The translations under genes and the position numbers were made by a program. Of a DNA stretch of 64,000 nt, positions 59,736 to 64,000 are shown in pieces (positions within the stretch are counted from its first letter, which is position 1; each line of letters opens with the position of its first letter). This stretch comes from Candidatus Bathyarchaeota archaeon A05DMB-3 (GTDB lineage: Archaea > Thermoproteota > Bathyarchaeia > Bathyarchaeales > Bathycorpusculaceae), in NCBI GenBank assembly GCA_019685555.1, contig JABFQN010000002.1, positions 1 through 64,000 of the forward strand. Direction: 5' to 3'. The notes beneath the pieces were generated by a model. The model ran no database searches and had not been told where the DNA came from. It worked only from the letters and a program-made list of their open reading frames with translations.

Positions 59736-60331
59736 TGTTTATCACCCTTTTCTTCCTTTTCCTTTTTCTTCTCCGCTGTCTCCTTCATCTTCTTTAAATC
59801 CTCTTCTATCCATTCCAATTTGCCGAGAAACGGCTGTCGCGCCGTTACACCTATTTTTGCTGAACCGCCAGCCCTTCCTAGGGATACAGCAGTTATTCGG
59901 ACGCGCACTCTGTCGCCTGTCGTAAGCTTCCTGCTTGTTTCCTTGCCTAAGAGAACGCCTTGTTTTTCGTCGTAGGATATGAAATCGTCCATTAACTGTG
60001 AAACATGGAGTAACGCGTCTACGGGTCCTATGCGGACAAAAGCTCCAAAATCAGCTATTTCGACAACTTCCCCTTCAACAACTTCTTGAAGGGTCGGGTA
60101 AAAGGTTAGAAGCGAAAAAGTTACCCTGTGGTAGGCGGCTCCATCTCCTGGAATTATTTTCCCAACGGGACTTACCTTAACGTTTATTACGGCTATGACA
60201 TAGCCTAATGTTTCGTCGACCACTCCTTCATATTTTGCTTTAACCTGCTGATACCCCACTCTGTCAAGAGGGTTGCCGAAGGTTTCTGGAGGAATGCGAA
60301 TTGTATCCTCCATTGTTATAAGCTTGAACAA
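59732..60331 (-). CDS. rpoE: DNA-directed RNA polymerase subunit Rpo7 (RpoE1)
   Basis: 199 residues. FKLITMEDTIRIPPETFGNP and an S1 domain VVEGEVVEIADFGAFVRIGP, DALLHVSQLMDDFISYDEKQ. Stalk subunit that pairs with Rpo4. A charged Lys/Glu tail of about 30 residues is added at the C-terminus. Confidence 0.96.
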   Translation of the reverse strand: MFKLITMEDTIRIPPETFGNPLDRVGYQQVKAKYEGVVDETLGYVIAVINVKVSPVGKIIPGDGAAYHRVTFSLLTFYPTLQEVVEGEVVEIADFGAFVRIGPVDALLHVSQLMDDFISYDEKQGVLLGKETSRKLTTGDRVRVRITAVSLGRAGGSAKIGVTARQPFLGKLEWIEEDLKKMKETAEKKKEKEEKGDKQ

Positions 60332-60333
60332 GG

Positions 60334-60759
60334 TTATACCCTCCCGTCAATTTCCAACCGTGACTTTTGCCTCACATAAATAACTGGCACACTTATATCT
60401 CTTAACCTCCTCCTAAGCGCTTTGTCGTTGGTGAAAACGGGGCATTTCCATTCGCCAGCAACTTTCACAATGGCATCGTCCGGGGAACCTGCAAACATCC
60501 CTTCCAATTTGATTAGTGTACATTTTTCCGCCAGTTTTAAGGCATAGTTTGCCTCTTTCCGCATTTTCGGCGCCCCTTTCTTTGCCATCTTTTCAAGCTC
60601 CTCCTTAATAGGTTGAAGCAAAACTAGTTCAAGGTTTCTGTTTAAAAGGGTTTTTAATTCTTCGAAGACATCGATTTTAAACTGAAGCGGAACAAATAAT
60701 GCATTTGAATCCAGAATAACCCTCAGCTTGTCTTTTTTGGAGCTAGTTTCTACTGGCAT
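60334..60759 (-). CDS. PIN domain nuclease (Fcf1/Utp24-like)
   Basis: 141 residues. RVILDSNALFVPLQFKIDVF, AGSPDDAIVKVAGEWKCPVF, TNDKALRRRLRDISVPVIYV give the acidic PIN site. Placed between aIF2-gamma and Rpo7 in many archaea and related to Fcf1/Utp24, which cleaves pre-rRNA at the 5' end of 18S; the archaeal role is unproven. No antitoxin gene is adjacent, against a VapC toxin. Confidence 0.85.
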   Translation of the reverse strand: MPVETSSKKDKLRVILDSNALFVPLQFKIDVFEELKTLLNRNLELVLLQPIKEELEKMAKKGAPKMRKEANYALKLAEKCTLIKLEGMFAGSPDDAIVKVAGEWKCPVFTNDKALRRRLRDISVPVIYVRQKSRLEIDGRV

Positions 60760-60760
60760 A

Positions 60761-62011
60761 CTACTTTATCATTCCATATCCTATTAGTCTCCATCTTCCA
60801 GCAATTTTTCTGCTAAGGGCAACCCTTGAACCAGCCAGAGCGCACACAGGTCTTGTAAGCTTAAGCGTAGCCACGTTATTCTTCACTGAAACCACTTTTC
60901 CAACGGTTATTGCGGCGCCTACATGTAGCAGCAGAGTTTCATCCTTGCTTATGTTTTCAACTTTTGCGAGCTCTTTTGTTCCCACGGCGCGTTCCAGAAT
61001 GCGGGTTTCAAGGCTTAGTTCTGTTAGAACAGGCGGCAGCATCCCGCTCTTCCCAACAATGTTTCCTGTTAAACCGTCAGCCTTAGAAAGCGATGGATCT
61101 AATAGAGTGCCAACACCCACTAATCCTCCGCAGCGGGCTTCCTTAACATTTTTACCGCCAGCCTGCAAGCTGACAATCTCGCTGAAAAGCGGCTTGTAAA
61201 CAGTTTTCCCCTCCTCCTCAGCGCTTATGCCTGGGCGGAGTTCCACCTCATCTTTAACAGAGAATTTTCCTTGCAAGATGGTGCCGCCTATGACCCCTCC
61301 CTCAAGCTTTTCAATGGGAGTGCCGGGCTTATTCACATCAAAAGACCGGACAACATACATCAACGGCGGTTTAGCCTCATCCCTCTGCGGTGTGGGAATA
61401 AATTCCTCCATTGCTTGAATTAAGGCGTCTATGTTCACGGAGTGCTGCGCTGAAACAGGGATTATCGGAGCGTTTTCGGCGACGGTTCCCTTTACAAAAT
61501 TTCTAATCTCCTCGTAGCTTCTTCGCGCTCTCTCCTCGTTAACTATGTCAATTTTGTTTTGAGCAATAATGATGTTCTTTATTCCGATAATCTCGGCTGC
61601 AGCTAAATGCTCTCTAGTCTGGGGCTGTGGACATGGTTCATCAGCTGCGATTACAAGTATGGCGCCGTCCATTATTGCGGCTCCGGACAGCATTGTCGCC
61701 ATCAAAGCCTCATGTCCTGGGGCGTCAACAAAGCTTACAGCCCTAAGGAAAGTTGTTTCTGAACCGCAGTGGGGGCAAACGGGCTCTTTTGAATAGTTTT
61801 TAGGCGGTTCGCATTTTGGACACTTGTAAACGGGCATGTCTGCATAACCAAGCTTTATGGTTATGCCTCTCTTCAACTCTTCACTATGTCTGGCAGCCCA
61901 AACACCAGTCAATGCCTGCACTAAAGTTGTTTTACCATGGTCAACATGCCCTATAGTGCCAATGTTTATTTCCGGCTGCCGAGGCAAAGTCACACGTTTT
62001 TCCCCATTCAT
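60761..62011 (-). CDS. eif2g: translation initiation factor aIF2 subunit gamma
   Basis: 416 residues. GTPase with GTIGHVDHGKTTLVQALTGV, a zinc knuckle YKCPKCEPPKNYSKEPVCPH, DAPGHEALMATMLSGAAIMD and IIAQNKIDIVNEERARRSYE. Carries initiator Met-tRNA to the small subunit. First gene of a minus-strand run that continues to S27ae. Confidence 0.97.
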   Translation of the reverse strand: MNGEKRVTLPRQPEINIGTIGHVDHGKTTLVQALTGVWAARHSEELKRGITIKLGYADMPVYKCPKCEPPKNYSKEPVCPHCGSETTFLRAVSFVDAPGHEALMATMLSGAAIMDGAILVIAADEPCPQPQTREHLAAAEIIGIKNIIIAQNKIDIVNEERARRSYEEIRNFVKGTVAENAPIIPVSAQHSVNIDALIQAMEEFIPTPQRDEAKPPLMYVVRSFDVNKPGTPIEKLEGGVIGGTILQGKFSVKDEVELRPGISAEEEGKTVYKPLFSEIVSLQAGGKNVKEARCGGLVGVGTLLDPSLSKADGLTGNIVGKSGMLPPVLTELSLETRILERAVGTKELAKVENISKDETLLLHVGAAITVGKVVSVKNNVATLKLTRPVCALAGSRVALSRKIAGRWRLIGYGMIK

Positions 62012-62163
62012 TCTTCTGCTTTTCCTTTACAATTTTGGTTATTGAAGGATGTTGCCGTGCAAGTTAATAAGTGTTAAGCGTAAGCCTCCCAGCATAAAAT
62101 ATCCCATGTCATAATAAAACCTTAAAAGTCATCCACAAATAGAGTTGAAGGGGGACGACCTAA

Positions 62164-62676
62164 ACGGGTTACATTTACCTTTACACTGGAACAGGCGGTG
62201 GAAAAACAACTAACGCTTTAGGTTTAGCTCTGCGTTCTGTTGGGCATAAACGCAAAGTCATAATAATCCAGTTTCTTAAATGGTGGAAAAACACCGGCGA
62301 ATACAAAATCCGAAAGCTATTGGCACCTCACTATGAAATCTATCAGTTCGGTAGAAAAGGTTGGCATGGACTCAGCAATTTAGGCGAAGAAGACAAGAAA
62401 CTGGCAGAAAAAGCGCTAATTTTTGCAGAGAAAGTGGTTAGAGAAAAAAAGCCGCACTTGCTGGTTTTAGACGAAATCAACCTAGCCCTACACTGCAAAC
62501 TGTTAGACATAAAAGAAGTCTTACAATTTTTAGACAAAATTCCAAGAAAAACAGACGTTGTTTTAACTGGAAGATTTGCACCTAAAGAGCTCATTGAAAG
62601 GGCTGATTTCGTAAACGAAATAGTTGACGTTAAGCATCCGGAAGAAACAGTTACGACAAAAGGAATACAATACTAA
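62164..62676 (+). CDS. btuR: cob(I)yrinic acid a,c-diamide adenosyltransferase (non-standard start)
   Basis: About 170 residues. GYIYLYTGTGGGKTTNALGL is the P-loop of the CobA/BtuR family and continues ALRSVGHKRKVIIIQFLKWW, LLVLDEINLALHCKLLDIKE, DVVLTGRFAPKELIERADFV. It adds the adenosyl group to cobalamin. No ATG/GTG/TTG lies between the stop at 62161 and the P-loop; ACG 62164 would be the start, or the T-pair at about 62169-62170 hides one extra base and the frame joins a TTG at 62144 (LKGDDLNG). A start at 62320 would lose the P-loop and is wrong. Confidence 0.82.
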   Translation, partial: TGYIYLYTGTGGGKTTNALGLALRSVGHKRKVIIIQFLKWWKNTGEYKIRKLLAPHYEIYQFGRKGWHGLSNLGEEDKKLAEKALIFAEKVVREKKPHLLVLDEINLALHCKLLDIKEVLQFLDKIPRKTDVVLTGRFAPKELIERADFVNEIVDVKHPEETVTTKGIQY

Positions 62677-63044
62677 CTTTCAGCCCTTTTTCCCTTTAGT
62701 TTCTCGACAATCTTTACGTTAATCTGGACAATTTCATCTGTTATAACGTTTCCACGAACCTTCTTTCGCCTTCTTTCCCCTTTCTTCTGCGGGTTAAACC
62801 CCACTCCACCGCTTAATACAACGCTCCTGCGCACTCCTCCATGGACATTAGGTCGCATGGGAAAACCATCCTTATCAGAACCACCAGTTATCTGTACTTT
62901 AAATCCAGACAAGCCAAGAATCGCCCCGTCAATCACGTCGCCTATCTTTTTACCAATCAAGGGAGCTGCCCGCGCATCTTCCAACTCAACAGTTTTTGAA
63001 GTTCCATCTTCGGAATCAGATACTATAACCTTGAACTTAGCCAT
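62673..63044 (-). CDS. rps6e: ribosomal protein S6e
   Basis: 123 residues. MAKFKVIVSDSEDGTSKTVE, PLIGKKIGDVIDGAILGLSG, FKVQITGGSDKDGFPMRPNV, HGGVRRSVVLSGGVGF. eS6. ATG 63044 preferred. Ends 4 bp into the convergent btuR-like gene. Confidence 0.95.
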   Translation of the reverse strand: MAKFKVIVSDSEDGTSKTVELEDARAAPLIGKKIGDVIDGAILGLSGFKVQITGGSDKDGFPMRPNVHGGVRRSVVLSGGVGFNPQKKGERRRKKVRGNVITDEIVQINVKIVEKLKGKRAES

Positions 63045-63307
63045 TTGACTCGGTACTCTCCAAGGCAAATATGAAAGTAGTTTAACATCTAACTATTAAG
63101 GGTTATGAAGCCCTCCGCCTGCTTGCGTTTTGTCAGCGGACGCATTTGTTGTTAAAAAGCTAAAGGAAAATGTCGAAATATGAGGGAGTTCAAAAGACTT
63201 AGCATGCTATAATTGGTGGCTAACCCTCTGTCGCTTTGTAAATATGGCGTCGAACGGAAAATTTGGTGGTAAAGTTTTAATTTTACATTTTGTTGGTTTT
63301 TCCGCTT

Positions 63308-64000
63308 ATGTGGAGGTTAGGTTTCCTATTCCATGAAATGGCGTTTGGCTTACTTTCAATTTTCCTTCCTCTTTATATTATAACCCTCAATGGATCATTG
63401 CTTGACTTAGGCATAATAACTTCGACTGCCTTGTTTTTGACTATTCCTGCATCCTTCTTTTGGGGCTATATGTGCGATAAAACAAGACGTTATAAGCGTT
63501 ACATCCTAATTTCATTTCTATCTTCATCTATAATCCTTTGTTTAACCGCTTTTTCAACAAGCATAAGCTTGCTGATAATCCTCTATGCAATTATGGCTGT
63601 TTTCCATGTTGCCCATGAACCTCCCAAAAACGTGTTGATAGCCGAACTTTACTCGAGGGATAAATGGGAAAAATCATTCGCCCTTTATGAAGGGTTGACG
63701 GAGCTAGGATGGCTTATTGGCCTACTAATAGGAACTTTTGTATCGTTTGCCGGCTTTGATGCAAAAGCAACCTTGCTGACCTGCTGCACCTTAAACTTTT
63801 TAGCATTTATCCATTCAGCAATTTTCCTTACAGATCCCCTTTTGGTGTTTGAAAGGGGTTTAGTCAACATAGAAAAAAGCGTAGAGTTCACTTATAAAGG
63901 TGTGACATTAGCCTCAAAGGCTCTGGACGGATTTCCCATTTACGAAGACCTTAAAACGGAAAACCTTTATGCTTTCTGCTGCGGTTTAGTATTCTTCTCG
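63308..64000 (+). CDS. MFS transporter, N-terminal part (runs off the window)
   Basis: 231 codons open to the window end. Hydrophobic helices LFHEMAFGLLSIFLPLYIIT, LLDLGIITSTALFLTIPASF, ILISFLSSSIILCLTAFSTS, SLLIILYAIMAVFHVAH alternate with the loop FWGYMCDKTRRYKRYI, the major-facilitator signature between helices 2 and 3. A larger soluble insert follows helix 6. Substrate unknown. The 263 bp upstream (63045-63307) hold no gene I can support. Confidence 0.8.
   Translation, partial: MWRLGFLFHEMAFGLLSIFLPLYIITLNGSLLDLGIITSTALFLTIPASFFWGYMCDKTRRYKRYILISFLSSSIILCLTAFSTSISLLIILYAIMAVFHVAHEPPKNVLIAELYSRDKWEKSFALYEGLTELGWLIGLLIGTFVSFAGFDAKATLLTCCTLNFLAFIHSAIFLTDPLLVFERGLVNIEKSVEFTYKGVTLASKALDGFPIYEDLKTENLYAFCCGLVFFS

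Noticed and set aside
60334-60759. PIN protein as a VapC toxin
   Set aside because: No antitoxin gene is adjacent, and the position between aIF2-gamma and Rpo7 is a conserved housekeeping location.
62320-62676. A shorter btuR-like gene starting at TTG 62320
   Set aside because: The P-loop and first strands of the fold are encoded upstream in the same frame, so this start would cut off the nucleotide-binding site.
63069-63307. Possible tRNA or small RNA in the last intergenic gap (CGTCCGC/GCGGACG-like pairing near 63100-63145)
   Set aside because: No acceptor, T-arm or C/D-box motifs could be assembled; the pairing is short.
1-64000. CRISPR array, insertion sequence or prophage
   Set aside because: No regularly spaced repeats, transposase, integrase or phage structural genes are visible; gene content and strand runs are those of an ordinary archaeal chromosome.

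Overview
The window is a compact, gene-dense piece of an archaeal chromosome. Information-processing genes are archaeal/eukaryote-like throughout: both subunits of the D-family DNA polymerase, Orc1/Cdc6, aIF2-gamma, aIF5A, SRP54, Sec61-beta, RNA polymerase subunits Rpo7, Rpo4 and RpoL (Rpo11), Spt4, an Elf1-like zinc protein, Csl4 exosome subunit, Dph2, and ribosomal proteins of the archaeal type. PolD excludes Crenarchaeota in the strict sense, while the Elf1 homologue and the short helicase-less XPF nuclease point to the TACK side. An anaerobic lineage such as Bathyarchaeia fits best (porGDAB pyruvate oxidoreductase, PEP synthase), but this is an inference from gene content.

Layout. 1-2.2 kb: a fragment of an AbrB-type regulator, an intron-containing tRNA-Ser(CGA), uridine phosphorylase and an AbrB-PhoU regulator. 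2.25-9 kb: the replication locus: a DUF429 protein overlapping polD small subunit, endonuclease dU-like protein, orc1/cdc6, an ~800 bp AT-rich gene-free stretch with inverted ORB-like elements (the likely origin), an origin-facing winged-helix protein, a membrane-anchored coiled-coil winged-helix protein with a TCAC/GTGA-rich control region, and a conserved-looking helical protein. 9-20.2 kb: aminotransferase, a nitrilase/NAD synthetase pair, Elf1, GGGP synthase (membrane lipid), polD large subunit, MazG-like, DUF488, flavodoxin-like, SHMT, Sec61-beta and an Sm-like protein. 20.3-31 kb: DUF2070 membrane protein, porGDAB, Alba, a class III aminotransferase, two acetyltransferases, an MFS transporter, and an operon of NAD kinase, Nob1 and a pyruvate-kinase C-domain protein; aIF5A is divergent.

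31.9-37.1 kb: small heat-shock protein, PAC2 protein, XPD-like helicase, XPF nuclease and a frameshifted endonuclease III. 37.2-42.6 kb: a classic archaeal translation/RNA operon (SRP54, Pus10, L21e, Rpo4, DUF655, Dim1/KsgA, HemK-like). 42.6-54.4 kb: adenine/adenosine deaminase, dCTP deaminase/dUTPase-like, L10e, PEP synthase, Dph2, Csl4, RpoL, RNase III-like protein, an APH-like kinase, a GIY-YIG protein, metallophosphoesterase, APS kinase and a sugar-isomerase-like protein. 54.6-57.9 kb: L3-L4-L23-L2-S19, where the S10 operon stops. 58-63 kb (minus strand): S6e, then aIF2-gamma, PIN nuclease, Rpo7, Spt4, dephospho-CoA kinase, S24e, S27ae and an uncharacterised protein, with a cobalamin adenosyltransferase in between. 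The window ends inside an MFS transporter.

The strongest new material is the origin locus with its associated small regulators. Three genes (nob1, btuR-like, nth) carry start-codon or one-base reading-frame anomalies that are either real (non-AUG initiation, decay) or assembly errors. All functions are read from sequence motifs by eye; no searches were run.
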